From assembly GCA_963575745.1 (NCBI GenBank), contig CAUYUJ010020170.1:1462181-1492583 (forward strand): a stretch of 30,403 bases of DNA, written 5' to 3'. The DNA comes from Prorocentrum cordatum (Eukaryota > Sar > Dinophyceae > Prorocentrales > Prorocentraceae). Both the position numbers and the translations under genes were made by a program. The notes below the pieces were generated by a model, which was given only the letters and a program-made list of their open reading frames with translations, did no database searches and was not told the origin of the DNA. This document shows, piece after piece, positions 1 through 9,774 of the stretch; position 1 is the first letter of the stretch, and each line of letters opens with the position of its first letter.

Positions 1-9
1 GCGCTTTGT

Positions 10-235
10 GGGCCCCGGAAACGGCAGGGCCTTTTTTTCACCGTTTCTAAAAAAATGTCCCTTGAAAAATGGAAACGGCAAAAAAACGGCGACCAGAAAC
101 GGCAAAAAAAACGGCTCCAGGATGGGAACCAGAGCCGGAACCGGTCAAAAAACGGCGACGCAACCGGTAAAAGAACGGCGTCGGAACCGGCAAAAAAACT
201 GCAAAACGGAACCGGTGAGAAAACGGCCTTGTCGT
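10..235. repeat. Degenerate AACGGC/ACCGGT-rich repeat
   Basis: The stretch is built from irregularly spaced copies of AACGGC separated by runs of A, grading into GGAACCGG motifs. Spacing is not constant, so it is a decayed simple repeat rather than a clean minisatellite. ORFs crossing it are Lys/Arg/Asn-rich and show no recognisable domain. Confidence 0.6.
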
Positions 236-529
236 TTCCAGGGCCCACTAAGGGCCAGCGATCGTTTTGACCAGCGCGGGCGGCGATCGGCAGCGTGCGA
301 GGGGTGCGATCGGATCACGCAGACAGGTGGCATGATCGGCCCAGCGCTGGCCAGACATTCCAAGGCCCCAACGGCGAGATGCGGCCCCTGGAGTACGCCG
401 GGGTGCCGATGCTCGCGGTCGGGAAGAAGTGAGGCTCTGCCTCGCTGGCGCTCCAGCCCGTGTCTCGCCTCCGGAGGCGCGAGCCCCTCGGCGAGGCCCC
501 ATGCCCGAGGCCGGGCAACGCCAGGCGCG

Positions 530-560
530 TCTCTCTCTCTCTCTCTTTCTCTCTCTCTTC
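530..560. repeat. (CT)n microsatellite
   Basis: An almost uninterrupted CT dinucleotide run with one TT interruption. Confidence 0.9.
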
Positions 561-1483
561 GGCTAAACGTGAAAGTGACCCTTCGCCGGAGTGACCTGTG
601 ATGCGGGCTCACCGGGGTCACCCCGATCGCTGGCACGATTCGACAATGGCTGCTTGCGCGCTTGGATTTGGCCACCGTGCGCCCACTTGATTTGGCCGCG
701 CGCTAAAGGTCACCCTTGCATAGGGTCACTCTTGCTTGTGGCCGATCTCTCTGCGGCGGCGGCAGGCGTCTCTCAGTACCAGTCTGGGCTAGGATGGGGC
801 CGCTCGAGAAAAAGGATGCCGGCGTCCTCTATCGGGAGGAGGAGGTTGGCCACGGCAATCCCGCTGGGTGATGCAGGCTCTGCCGGCTTCTTCGGGGTGC
901 ACGTGCGCAGGGTGCCCCGCGAAGGTGCAAAATCCGTGCACCGCCATCACCCCTGGCCTTCCCCACGGGGTGCGGGTCTTTCGGGGAGGGGGGGGGGGCG
1001 CCTCTTGCAGTGAAGAGGGAGGTCTGTGGGGACTTGTGAGGCGGGGGCTCAGGGCGGGAGGGTGTACTGCAGCAGCGCTGTGCATCTTGGCATACTGTAT
1101 TTGCTCTCTGGTCACCCTCCTGCTCGCGCCCTCATCCCGGCACCTACCAGCCTCGGCCAGCACAGGTCCTTGCATTGCGACCGCCAGATGTTTTTGTTTG
1201 AGGGGTCGAGCCCCTCCGGTAGACAGTAGAGTGGAGGATGGAGACAGGTCTGGATAGGCAGTAGACAACCAAGAGTATTTTGCTTCAAGCGAGCCCCACC
1301 GAAGAGCGCGTGGCGGGATGCCCAGGGAGCTCCGGCACACTTTGGGCCTGGCGGCCGCGGTGTGCAGCTTGTGCGAGGTGGGTCGGGAGATCTGCAGCTT
1401 CTTAAATCTAACAACCCCAATCTGCGGGTGGGGAACAATTGTCGGGGGCGGAAAAGAGGGGGGTGATGACTAGGGGGGGGTGG

Positions 1484-1507
1484 ATATCATGGCGTGGGCC
1501 ATGATAT
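1484..1507. repeat. Perfect short hairpin
   Basis: ATATCATGG and CCATGATAT form a perfect 9-bp inverted repeat around the 6-nt loop CGTGGG. No promoter or terminator role can be assigned in a eukaryotic context. Confidence 0.7.
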
Positions 1508-2030
1508 TTCCCCAGATTTCATGGTGCCTCTTCTTATTTCATTACGTCCCTGGCCCCCCCGCTGGGCCGCGCACATGCCGCCGGTCATGATTTGCACCCC
1601 CCTCTCTTGGACACCCCCCTCTTTGCCGCTCCCGAAATCGGCATCACTCAGAGAAGAAGACAGCACTCTAGGTACACGAGACCAACGAGACGGTGTTTGG
1701 ATGTTTTTGGGAGCTTCGTCGAGGTCCTCCTTGTGGAGCCTCGTTGTGTCGAGTGAGTCCGTCGGGTGTTGTCGCTGGGGCCTCCTTGCTTCCAAGTTGG
1801 TCGGGGCGGGTTCCTGCGGGAGGGGATCGGCGGGGAGCCGACTCACAATGTCCACGTTAACAAGTACAGGGAGTTCAAACAAACTAGGACGGCATGCCCA
1901 GCCTCAGCCTCGTGGACCTACGTTAAAATCATGGTTGTTTTAAATTCCTGTTTTTGTTCCATGCCACGGGATCGTCGCGTGCGTCCTACTCAAAAACCGA
2001 ATTTAAAAAATGACGATGTGTGTAACATCG

Positions 2031-2468
2031 TCGTGCTGTTGGTTGTGCTGGTGGTTGCGCTGGTGGTTGTGCGGGTGGCTGTGCTGGTAGTTGCGATGGT
2101 GGTTGTGTTGGTGGTTGTGCGGGTGGTTGTGCTGGTGGTTGTGCTGGTGGTGGCTGTGCGGGTGACTGTGATGGTGGTTGCGCTGGTGGTTGCGCTGGTG
2201 GTTGTGCTGGCGGTTGCGTCGGTGGTTGTGCTGGTGGTTGTGCGGGTGGTTGTGCGGGTGGTTGCGGCGGTGGTTGCGTTGGTCGTTGTGCTGGCGGTTG
2301 TGCGGTTGTGCGGGTGGTCGCGGTGGTGGTTGTGCCGTTGTCGGTGTTGGCGGTAGTGTTGGTGATTCTGCTAGTGGTTATGCGGGTGGTCGTGCTGATT
2401 GTGCTGGTAGTTGTGCGAGTGGTTGTGCTGGTGGTTGCGATGGTGGTTGTGCTGGTGGTTGCGCTGTG
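2031..2468. repeat. 12-bp minisatellite, unit GTTGTGCTGGTG
   Basis: More than 30 imperfect copies of a 12-bp unit follow head to tail. Because the unit is a multiple of three, all frames stay open: plus-strand readings give Val/Leu repeats and the minus strand gives a (Gln-Pro-Pro-Ala)n reading. I see no coding signal beyond the repeat, so I treat the ORFs as by-products. Confidence 0.9.
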
Positions 2469-2570
2469 GTCGTCCTCCTCCTCCATTTCCTCCTCGTCCT
2501 TCTCCTTTCCTTCTCCTCCTCCTCCTCCTCATCTCCTCCTCCTCCACCTCCATTCTTTTTTCCTTCTAAA
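2469..2570. repeat. (CTC)n-rich pyrimidine tract
   Basis: Imperfect CTC/CTT triplet run directly abutting the 12-bp minisatellite. Confidence 0.8.
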
Positions 2571-2699
2571 TAACTTTTCCTTGTCGCACCCCGAGGCCAG
2601 TGTTTAGGGCGGGCCGGGCGTTTCGCCTGAGACTTCCCCACCATTTACGACCCTGAAGCTTCAAAATTGGCAACAGCTTCACAGATGGAGGGCGGGTCG

Positions 2700-3020
2700 T
2701 TTTCAACATGCGGCTCTCGCCTCAGCGCCGCGCACGCTCGTTTAAAAAACTGCCGGAGCGTAGCGGATTCAGGGCGGGTGGTTTTCAACATGTGGCTCTC
2801 GCTTTAGCGCCGCGCACATTCTTTTGAACAAACTGCAAGAGATTCACGGATTGAGGGGAAACAGTTTTCAAAATGTGGTTCTCGCTTTGGCGCCGCGCAC
2901 ATTCGTTTCGAATACTTGCAAGACTTTCACGGATTGAGGGCGGCTCCTTTTCAAAATGTGGTTCCCGCATTGGCGCCGCGCACATTCGTCTTAGCAATTT
3001 GCAAAAGTTCCACGGATTCC
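2700..3020. repeat. 83-bp tandem repeat, four copies
   Basis: Copies start at TTTTCAACATG or TTTTCAAAATG at 2700, 2782, 2865 and 2948, giving periods of 82, 83 and 83. Each contains GGCGCCGCGCAC or AGCGCCGCGCAC about 20 bp in, and a CACGGATT-type motif near its end. A partial fifth copy precedes 2700. The period is not a multiple of three, which argues against coding. The copies are well diverged, so the array is old. Confidence 0.9.
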
Positions 3021-3340
3021 CATGATCCAAATACCAGAAGGGGTGTTTTGGAAGGACTCATGATTTCGAGGGTTCAACAGTTACGTTTGTTCGCAGTGCT
3101 GAAGTCCCGAGAATGGCGTTCTGGCACGGTTCAGGATCGTCATAACGCCACAGTCAAGTTGATCCGTGGCGTGGGAATCCCGAAAACAATGTTGTGACAT
3201 GCTTCAGGGATTTCAAACGGTTGTCTTCCAACTAGGCAGTTCCCTCAATGGAAATGAACCGTTGTAGGGGCCTATGAAGAGGGAGCTTGGAGGGAGGGTC
3301 TGTTCTCCGACATCGTTGATGGCTCCTGGGATTACACTGG
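3021..3340. other. Unassigned sequence
   Basis: AT-richer than its surroundings. No gene, repeat or inverted repeat that I can support; all frames are broken by stops. Confidence 0.4.
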
Positions 3341-3343
3341 TCT

Positions 3344-3500
3344 TCCTCTTCCCCCTCCCCCTCCCCCTCCTCCTCCTCCTCCTCCTCCTCCTCCTCCTCC
3401 TCCTCCTCCTCCTCCTCCTCCTCCTCCTCCTCCTCCCCCTCCTGCTCCTCCTCCTCCTCCTCCTCCTCCTCCTCCTCCTCCTCCTCCTCCTCCTCCTCCT
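3344..3500. repeat. (CTC)n microsatellite
   Basis: About 157 bp of nearly perfect CTC triplets (GAG on the other strand). Poly-Leu, poly-Ser and poly-Glu ORFs arise from it in different frames. A homopurine/homopyrimidine mirror tract like this can form triplex DNA. Confidence 0.97.
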
Positions 3501-4060
3501 GGCGGCGGCCGCGCGTTCGCCCGCGCCGCCCGGAGCACAATTGTCGAGAGCCGCTCGACACCCCCGCCGACATTCTCAGAGGGCGCGGCCCCCCCCGAGG
3601 GTGGCCGGCTGTCCGAAACAGCTGCAACTCCAACTCCCAAGGGGGGGATGGGCCGGCCGCCCGCATCATGCCTCCCCTTCGCTCCTCCTGCCTGCCCCCC
3701 CCCCTTTCCCTCCCAGCCTGCTCCCAGGGCCCGCCGCCCACCCTCTCCCCTGCCCGCGGTGCCCTCCCGCCCGCCCCCTTGCGGCGAGGCCAGCAGCCCA
3801 CGGCAGCGCCGCGCGGTGCCGCCGAGCCAGCGGCCGCGGCGCGCGATGCCGCGGCCGCCGCTGCCGCGGACCCCCGCCGCCGCAGTCCTCCGCCGTCGTT
3901 CTCCGCCGCCGCGCCGCGCCTGCAGCCGCCGCCGCCGCCAGGCACGCGCGGACGCGGAGTCGCAGCCGCGGCCGCCACCGTCCTCGCCTTCCGTCGGCGG
4001 AAGCGGCCGCGGCCGCCACCGTCGCCGTCCTCGCCCTCGACACTCAGGAGTCACGCTCTC
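3501..4060. other. GCC/CCG-rich low-complexity sequence
   Basis: Extremely GC-rich, with many GCC, CCG and CGC triplets. Several long overlapping ORFs on both strands are rich in Ala, Arg and Pro. None shows a conserved motif, and six-frame openness is expected at this composition. Confidence 0.5.
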
Positions 4061-4346
4061 GCTGTGACCTCACGACTCATTTGGGAGTCGCGCTATCGCT
4101 CGAGATTTCATGCCGATTCATGCAAGACGCGTGCTTCAGCAACCAGCCTGCCCGTTGTCCCTTCCTTCCATCCGTCCTCTCTTCCTCTGCTTTAGGGGCT
4201 GCACGAAATACACGATGCAGGTAAGAAAGACATACCCTGTGGCCCACTGCCGCGTCGTCGGAGCCAAGGGCGGCCGCGGGGCCGTCGGGGAACGAGCGTG
4301 ACCCGCCCGAGGGCTCAACGCCCTCGAGGACACCGTGGGGCCCTCA

Positions 4347-4560
4347 CTCAAGCAGTGGCGACGCGTCCTGGATTGCCTGTAGGCCGCCACAGAATGTTAT
4401 AATGAGCCTTTCGCTGCTTTCTCGAGATATTATCAAGAGCCTTTCTGGCTGAGACAGTCTTGTTGTACCACATCGGTGGTACGTACTAAGAATAATGTGT
4501 TGTCATTCGAACATTCGTTCGTTCCAGGAGCAGTGCGTTGTAGGCCCGAAGGAATGATGC
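4347..4560. mobile_element. Diverged foldback element, relative of the 28120-28350 copy
   Basis: The left flank CTCAAGCAGTGGCGACGCGT at 4347 matches 28120 at 24 of 25 positions over the full segment. Next comes CCTGTAGGCC, matching CCTATAGTCC of the other copy. The middle segment ACATCGGT and the right end (TGTAGGCCC, GGAATG, GGTCCCTGTTCAAC) also match in the same order. The terminal inverted repeats are eroded here but visible (GTAGGCC near 4380, rejoined by GTAGGCCCG near 4540). Confidence 0.6.
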
Positions 4561-4837
4561 GCCAGTTGGTCCCTGTTCAACTCAGCGGCGTCATTCAACG
4601 CGGCGAGCTAGGACAAGGTCAGCTATCCTCATTCCCTCCGCTTCCTCCTCCCCTGAGATTCCTGTCGTCTCATCTTTTTCGAGCCAGGCGTTTTCTCCCA
4701 GGTTCCGGGCCCGCGTCCCTCACATATCGATCAGGCTCGATACATGGCGCAGAAGATGTATCCTGGGGCTTCAATCCTTATTATGTATCATTTCCATGTT
4801 TCCGAGACGTCGGATCTCAGGGTCATGCTCCCCCATC

Positions 4838-4859
4838 CTCTCTCTCTCTCTCTCTCTAT
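4838..4859. repeat. (CT)n microsatellite
   Basis: Short CT dinucleotide run. Confidence 0.85.
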
Positions 4860-5149
4860 CGCTCCTTCCCTTCTCACTTCCTGTGTAGGATGTCGGTTGG
4901 GCAAATTCCCCCTTCCCTTCCACTCCCCCTCAGAGGGCCCATGCTCGTACTTGCCAGGGGGTGCTAATGAAGACTGGTGCCGGAGACCACTTCTTGAAGT
5001 GCCGCCCCCCCCTCTTAGTACCTCCTGAAGGCGCCCGCCGGCAGGGAAAAAGCGCGCCACAAACCCATGCCGACACTGCTTTCCCAGCCGTTCCCGCACA
5101 CGTGTTCCCCGTATGCGCCGCACACAGGGGCTGCGGCGTACTTCCACGA

Positions 5150-5325
5150 GCCCTGCGACTGCGACCGGTATTCGTCAGCCCTCCGGGGAGGATCATATAC
5201 CGATACCGCTGCTTGTCCTGAAGATCCTTCGTCGCCACGGCTCGATTATCCTCGAGATGCTGGTCAAAACGCACCCCAGGAAAGATCCGCTGAACAGCGG
5301 TAGTTATATCTTGTTGGCCCCCCAA
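5150..5325 (-). other. Possible coding remnant, minus strand
   Basis: Read on the minus strand from 5325, the frame gives a balanced, non-repetitive sequence of about 55 residues containing ITTAVQRIFPGVRFDQH and DLQDKQRYRYMILPGG. This is unlike the low-complexity ORFs nearby. I do not recognise the family. It directly abuts the dispersed repeat at 5330. It may be an exon or a gene fragment; after about 5150 the frame turns into Arg/Pro/Gly-rich text that looks non-coding. Confidence 0.25.
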
Positions 5326-5329
5326 AGCT

Positions 5330-5500
5330 CAGGAGGGGAAAAAAACACACAGACACAATTAATCGTCGATTCCCCCGAAAATATGGGAAACTATGCGGAG
5401 TGGGGGGGAAGACAAAAACCCAGAAAATATGGGGAATCCTTTCATTTGTGTGTATCTATTTGTGTGTCCCAGGGCCCCTTCAAAAGCCCAGTGGCCATCG
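5330..5500 (+). repeat. Dispersed repeat R3, parts A and B
   Basis: Begins with CAGGAGGGGAAAAAAACAC, continues through TTAATCGTCGATTCCCCC and GAAAATATGGGAAACTATG (part A), then TTTGTGTGTAT...GGGCCCC (part B). Part A recurs at 26546-26675 at high identity. A and B recur, diverged, at 16472-16640. Part B recurs at 27449. Confidence 0.85.
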
Positions 5501-5624
5501 CGGGCCCAGTGACGCAGACAGGCCCCGCGTTACAAAGCGGTGCGTGGTGCACAAAAGGGCCTCGTTTTGGCCGCTCACCCCGTGCGGTGCCGAGGCCCTG
5601 CGGTGCACGAGGGGCCTTGTGGTG

Positions 5625-5772
5625 CCTCCTCCTCCTCCTCCTCCTCCTCCTCCTCCTCCTCCTCCTCCTCCTCCTCCTCCTCCTCCTCCCTCCTCCTCCT
5701 CCGCCTCCTCCTCCCTCCTGCTGCTCCTCCTCCTCCTCCTCCTCCTCCTCCCTCCTGCTGCTCCTCCTCCCC
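5625..5772. repeat. (CTC)n microsatellite
   Basis: Nearly perfect CTC triplets with a few CTG and CCC interruptions. All coding readings (poly-Leu, poly-Ser, poly-Glu) are repeat by-products. Confidence 0.97.
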
Positions 5773-6241
5773 CCGTGAGAACACCCCATTGCAGGGCTCC
5801 GGAGGGCCCCCAACGGTTCGGACATTTCCCAGGACCTCGAGAGGCCTCTCGTGGACCTCGCACGCTCCTCCGTGGCCGCTCTGGCTCCAGACGTTGCCAT
5901 TCTGGCTCGGGCCCCGATTGTTTGGCGTGAGCGTGCCCGTGGCGCAGTGTCACACCAGCCGTACCTGCGGGTGAGATACCCACGCGCTGGTTACATTCCT
6001 GCTGACATGTCGCTGCACTCGGGTAGCAGTTATCGTCGAACGAAGTCGAGACGCCGCAAACGGATGAACACCTGCATCTTGTGCGGGGTCGTAAAATGTC
6101 GTTGCGAGAAGAAGAGCTGGCACCAACATATGCGATGTATGGCTCGCCGCGCCCTCACAGCGCCCTCGCGCCGTGCCCTCGCCGCCGCGCCCCGCGTCGT
6201 CTCGAAGTCGGGGGTGGAGCGGGCGCTCCAGGGCACGCACA

Positions 6242-6492
6242 TGGGGTCCGAGCAGAGGGTGTCGGAGGATCGACTACGCGTCGCCGATGCATCGCCGATC
6301 CGTCGTCTATGCGTCGCCGATGCATCGCCGATGCGTCGTCGATGCGTCGTCGATGCGTCGTCGATGCATCGGCGACGCTTGCGATGCATCGGCAACGTCG
6401 GCGTGGAGAAAGTCGGGCTCCACATCGAGCCGCGTCGCCGATGCATCGGCGAGGTGGGGCGACCCTCCGACCACATCTCTGCTCGGACCCCA
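6242..6492. mobile_element. Foldback element, GTCGGAGGATCG family
   Basis: The left arm TGGGGTCCGAGCAGAG plus GTCGGAGGATCG (6242-6272) is matched inversely by the right arm near 6460-6492. Inside lie an 11-bp tandem repeat (GATGCGTCGTC, about 6330-6362) and repeated 18-bp palindromes TCGCCGATGCATCGGCGA. The same outer and inner motifs make up the elements at 7993-8059 and within 16827-17128. No transposase is encoded, so this is a non-autonomous (MITE-like) element. Confidence 0.75.
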
Positions 6493-6587
6493 GCCAGGAA
6501 GCCTCTGGGCGCGCCGCGCACTCCTGCAGCGCGGGCGCGGCGGGGGAAACGGGCCCTCGAGCCAATCGCCCTCGGGCGCTCCCCAGG

Positions 6588-7200
6588 GCCGACCGACTGC
6601 TCGGCCCGAGCTTGCCGCGCCTCGACGCCCGGAGCGAGAGGGACGCGTCCAGCCGTTTCGGAGGTGGATAGACCTCCTACCCTGACACGTCGATTACGGA
6701 ATTGGCCGTTTTCGGTTCGTGAGAGGGCGCCGCGGCCGTCATTTTTGCGGGCCCAGGTCCGTCGGTTTCGGTCCCAGGCCCAGGCCGTTTTCACTAAGGG
6801 GAGGTTTACTAAAGGGAGGTTTGCCCACCGCCGACTCTCGTCCTCCCCCGCCCTCTCTGGCACTGGCAACAGTCGAAGCGCCAAAAGACAGCAAAAGTCC
6901 GCGCGGATTTCCTGAGTCGGCGCTTGAGATCCCCCGGCGGCGCCTCCGGCGCCGCCCCCAGCGCGCTCCGCGCGCCAGGCTTGTCCACCGCCGACTGCTG
7001 GGGATCGTCCTGCCTGGACGCTCGGGCACTGCAGGGGGGGGGGGGCAGGGGCGCGCTGCGCCTCTCGCGGCCGACCGACTGCTCGGCCCGAGCTCGCCGC
7101 GCCTCGATGTCCGGAGCGAGGGGGGCGCGTCCAGCTGCTGGGGATCGTCCTGCCCGGACGCTCGGGCACTGCTGGGGGGCGGGGGGGCAGGGGCGCGCGG
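6588..7200. repeat. GC-rich direct repeats, 140-bp tandem unit
   Basis: A unit starting CTGCTGGGGATCGTCCTGCC occurs at 6995 and 7135 (period 140). A second motif, GACCGACTGCTCGGCCCGAG, occurs at 6591 and 7073. The G runs inside the unit differ in length between copies. Long minus-strand ORFs across it (6030-7169, 6809-7369) repeat themselves accordingly and are not supported as genes. Confidence 0.75.
6936..6979. repeat. GGCGGCGCC palindrome core, copy 1
   Basis: A GGCGGCGCC...GGCGCCGC palindrome at 6936-6955 is followed by CGCGCTCCGCGCGCCAGG. The same core plus the downstream CTCCGCGCGCCAGG occurs at 14678-14714, and a related core sits in the foldback at 16056-16216. Confidence 0.6.
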
Positions 7201-7271
7201 CGCCTCTCGCGGCGCGCCGAGGGTGGGAGCGCGGGGGTGCGCCGCCCCCCGGCTCAGCCCTCCTCCTCCCA

Positions 7272-7440
7272 CCTCCCTGATCCTCCTGCTGCTGTTCCGC
7301 CCTCCTCCTCCTCCTCCACCACCTCCTCCTCCTCCTCCTCCTCTTCCTCATCCACCTCCTCGGCCTCAAGCTCCCTCCTTCTCTTCATCCGCCTCCTCCT
7401 CCTTCACCTATCACTCCTCCTCCTCCTCGTCTTCTCCCTG
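7272..7440. repeat. (CTC)n-rich tract
   Basis: Imperfect CTC/CTT triplets, opposite in orientation to the GGA tract 200 bp downstream. Confidence 0.9.
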
Positions 7441-7639
7441 GGCGGGCCCAAGGGGATCCAGGCATCCGACGTCGCGACTCGTTCCCAGCGCGGCTGCCTG
7501 GAGGTCTGGGCTCGCTCCCCGCAGCAAGCTGTTCTGCCCGGACCGCTCTTTGGCGATCCTTGGGGCCGGCTATGGGCTTGGGAGGCCGAACGTGATCAAC
7601 AACCGGTCGTAATTGCTATCACGACGCGAAGACGTCATG

Positions 7640-7860
7640 GGAGGAGGACACAAAGGAGGAGGAGGAGGAGGAGGAGGACACAAAGGAGGAGGAGGAGGAG
7701 GAGGAGGAGGAGGAGGAGGAGGAGAAGGAGGGGGAGGAGGAGGAGGAGGAGGAGGAGGAGGAGGAGGAGGAGAAGGAGGGCGAGGAGAAAGAGGAGGAGG
7801 AGAAGGAGGAGGAGGAGGAGAAGGAGGAGACGGAGGAGGAGGAGGAAGAAGAAGAGGGGA
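7640..7860. repeat. (GGA)n-rich tract
   Basis: About 220 bp of GGA/GAG triplets with ACAAAGG and GAAGG interruptions. It pairs as an inverted repeat with the CTC tract at 7272-7440 across a 200-bp spacer. Confidence 0.95.
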
Positions 7861-7992
7861 GGCCACTGCAGGGTTGCAGCTGTTGCCCTGCGGCGGGTAG
7901 GCCCACCCTCCGACGGCAGGTGCGGCTGCTCCCTCAAATCTCCAGGCATCCGGGCAGTGCTCGTGTGCAGCAGCCAAGGCCTCCCCGACGAG

Positions 7993-8059
7993 GTCGGAGG
8001 ATCGCGCCGCATCGCCGATGCATCGGCGACGCATCGACGATGTGGCGCGATCCTCCGAC
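7993..8059. mobile_element. Minimal foldback element, GTCGGAGGATCGCGCC family
   Basis: A perfect 16-bp inverted repeat (GTCGGAGGATCGCGCC at 7993-8008, GGCGCGATCCTCCGAC at 8044-8059) encloses a palindromic core containing TCGCCGATGCATCGGCGA. Outside the perfect part both flanks also carry GCCTCCCCGA in inverted orientation, so the full element may be about 7978-8092. It is the shortest and cleanest member of the family in this window. Confidence 0.8.
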
Positions 8060-8696
8060 GCAACCCGCCCGAAGCCCATCGGGGAGGCATCTGGCCAGCG
8101 CACGCCCCGCCGGAGGTCCCCGCAGTGGTCCCCTCAGAGGTCCCTTCGGAGGCCCCCCGCGGAGGCCTCCGGCGGCCCGGGGCGGGCCAAGAACGCTCGA
8201 GAGCCTCGGCCGCGGCCCTGCTTCGAGGACCGAGGGCAGAGGAGGGATGGGCCTGGGCGTCCGGCGTCTCGAAGAAGTCGAGCCGGAGGTCTTTCATCGT
8301 GTTCGGCTTTCTCGGGGCCCTCACTGGGCCCCGAGAGCGTCAGCAAACGACCCGGGATGAGAAGCGCGTCCAGGGGAAGTGGTCGAGAGGGCCGTGTCTC
8401 GCAGAGTTTGAGACGCTTGATGTCTAGGGGTCCCCTGGGCAGACGTCCGATGTCTTGGTCTTTTGCGATGCGGGGCCCCCCGAAGACCCGACCCCTTCTC
8501 TGGGGCCAGTTTTCCGGCCCGGGTCCGTTTCTTGATGTCCTTGGGCCCGGTAACGAGCTTCAGAGGCAGAAGACAAGGAAAAACGCTAGAATTGACAAAA
8601 TCACACTAGCCAGCGTGGACCTCAGACGGTAGGTTATTATACCGCGGATGTGAAAGCGATGTGATGCAATCTGCGTGGGGCGCGCTCTGTGAGGTG
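8060..8696. other. Unassigned GC-rich sequence
   Basis: No gene I can support. Readings are open on both strands because of composition; no domain or splice pattern stands out. Confidence 0.4.
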
Positions 8697-8895
8697 AGCT
8701 AAGTGGTGCAAGTTACGTGGTGTGAGCTACGTGGTGCAGCTTCGACGGAGCCCCCAGCGCGGGGGGCGGCAGCGAGGCGGGAACGGGCGGCGGCGCGGCG
8801 AGACCTCGACGGAGCCCCCCGATGGGCGGCAACGAAGCAGCAACGGGCGGAAGAAGCAGGAACACCTGAGTGCAGCAACGGGCGGAAGAAGCAGG
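8697..8895. repeat. Short tandem duplications
   Basis: About 15-18-bp repeats of the type ACGTGGTGCAGCT run from 8697 to 8745. Two copies of CGACGGAGCCCCC follow (8749, 8808), and a 35-bp unit containing CAACGGGCGGAAGAAGCAGG occurs twice (about 8838 and 8875). Confidence 0.7.
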
Positions 8896-8899
8896 AAGA

Positions 8900-8973
8900 G
8901 TGCACCTCTTGTGCCCCCCAGGGGCCCCATAAGGGTCCCCCCCCCAGGATCCATAAGGGCACGAGAGGTGCAC
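8900..8973. repeat. 17-bp inverted repeat (foldback)
   Basis: GTGCACCTCTTGTGCCC (8900-8916) and GGGCACGAGAGGTGCAC (8957-8973) pair at 16 of 17 positions around a C-rich loop of 40 bp. There is no sequence relation to the other foldback families here. Confidence 0.75.
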
Positions 8974-9249
8974 GCGCCTCCCCACGCCAAATATCGCCGC
9001 CCACTTGGCAAAGCCCAAGGGGCGGGCGCGGCAGGACGCCATCCGCGCCGGCGCCAAAAGCTTCCTTAGTGTTCGGGGAATCCCGTCGGAGCTCCGGGGA
9101 GGAGCCTGCCTTCCCTCCGCGAGGACGGCGGCGGCAGGCGCAGCCGCTGGGCCGCGCGTGGCCCCGGCCCTGCCGGCGCCCCGCAGGAGGAAGCGCCGGG
9201 CGAAGGCCCGGTGCCACTGCGCAAGCGAATAGTTCGGCATACGATCGAA

Positions 9250-9530
9250 CAGGAGGAGGAGGAGGAGGAGGAGGAGGAGGAGGAGGAGGAGGAGGAGGAG
9301 GAGGAGGAGGAGAGGAGGAGGGAGGAGGAGAGGAGGACGACGACGACGAGTCCAAGGATTAGGAGGCACGGAGGAAGAGACGAGAAGGAAGAAGAGGAGG
9401 AGAGAGGAGAGGAGGAGGAGAACGCGGAGGAGGAGGAGGAGAGGGAGAGTAGGAGGAGGCGGAGGAGGAGGAGGAGGAGGAGTAGGAGAGGAGGAGGAGG
9501 AGGAGGAGCGAGGAGGAGGAGGTGGAGGAG
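9250..9530. repeat. (GGA)n-rich tract
   Basis: GAG/GGA triplets with ACG and AGAGG interruptions. It forms an inverted partner to the CTC tract starting near 9775. The open Glu/Arg-rich frames are by-products. Confidence 0.95.
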
Positions 9531-9774
9531 GCCGAGCACTGGACGCCGCCGCCGCCGCGGACGACGACGACGACGACGACGACGACTTGGGCAGAGCCCC
9601 CCACTGCTGGCGAGGGGCTGCGGGCCCCGGCGGCAGGCCCGCCGAGGCGGCCGCAGTGGGCCGCAGGGCGCAGGTGGCGGCCGAGGCTAAGGACCGCGAG
9701 GCTCTTCTGCTCCCAGAGCGGTCACGGAGGGTTCGTTTGGGCATCGCTCCACCCTCCTCCCCACTCTTCCTCCC

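Larger units (their letters stand above)
236..2030. other. Unassigned GC-rich sequence
   Basis: About 1.8 kb with no gene I can support. It holds a short (CT)n run at 530-560, a G run near 990 and a perfect 9-bp-stem hairpin at 1484-1507. Open frames exist on both strands (for example 591-1013 plus and 1487-1882 minus), but they overlap each other and carry no motif I recognise. Confidence 0.5.

Noticed and set aside
1986-2486. (Gln-Pro-Pro-Ala)n protein on the minus strand
   Set aside because: Fully explained by the 12-bp minisatellite; the non-repeat ends are not protein-like.
6030-7369. Long minus-strand ORFs (379 and 186 codons)
   Set aside because: Their text repeats with the 140-bp unit and the foldback element, and other frames are equally open. 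No motif supports coding.
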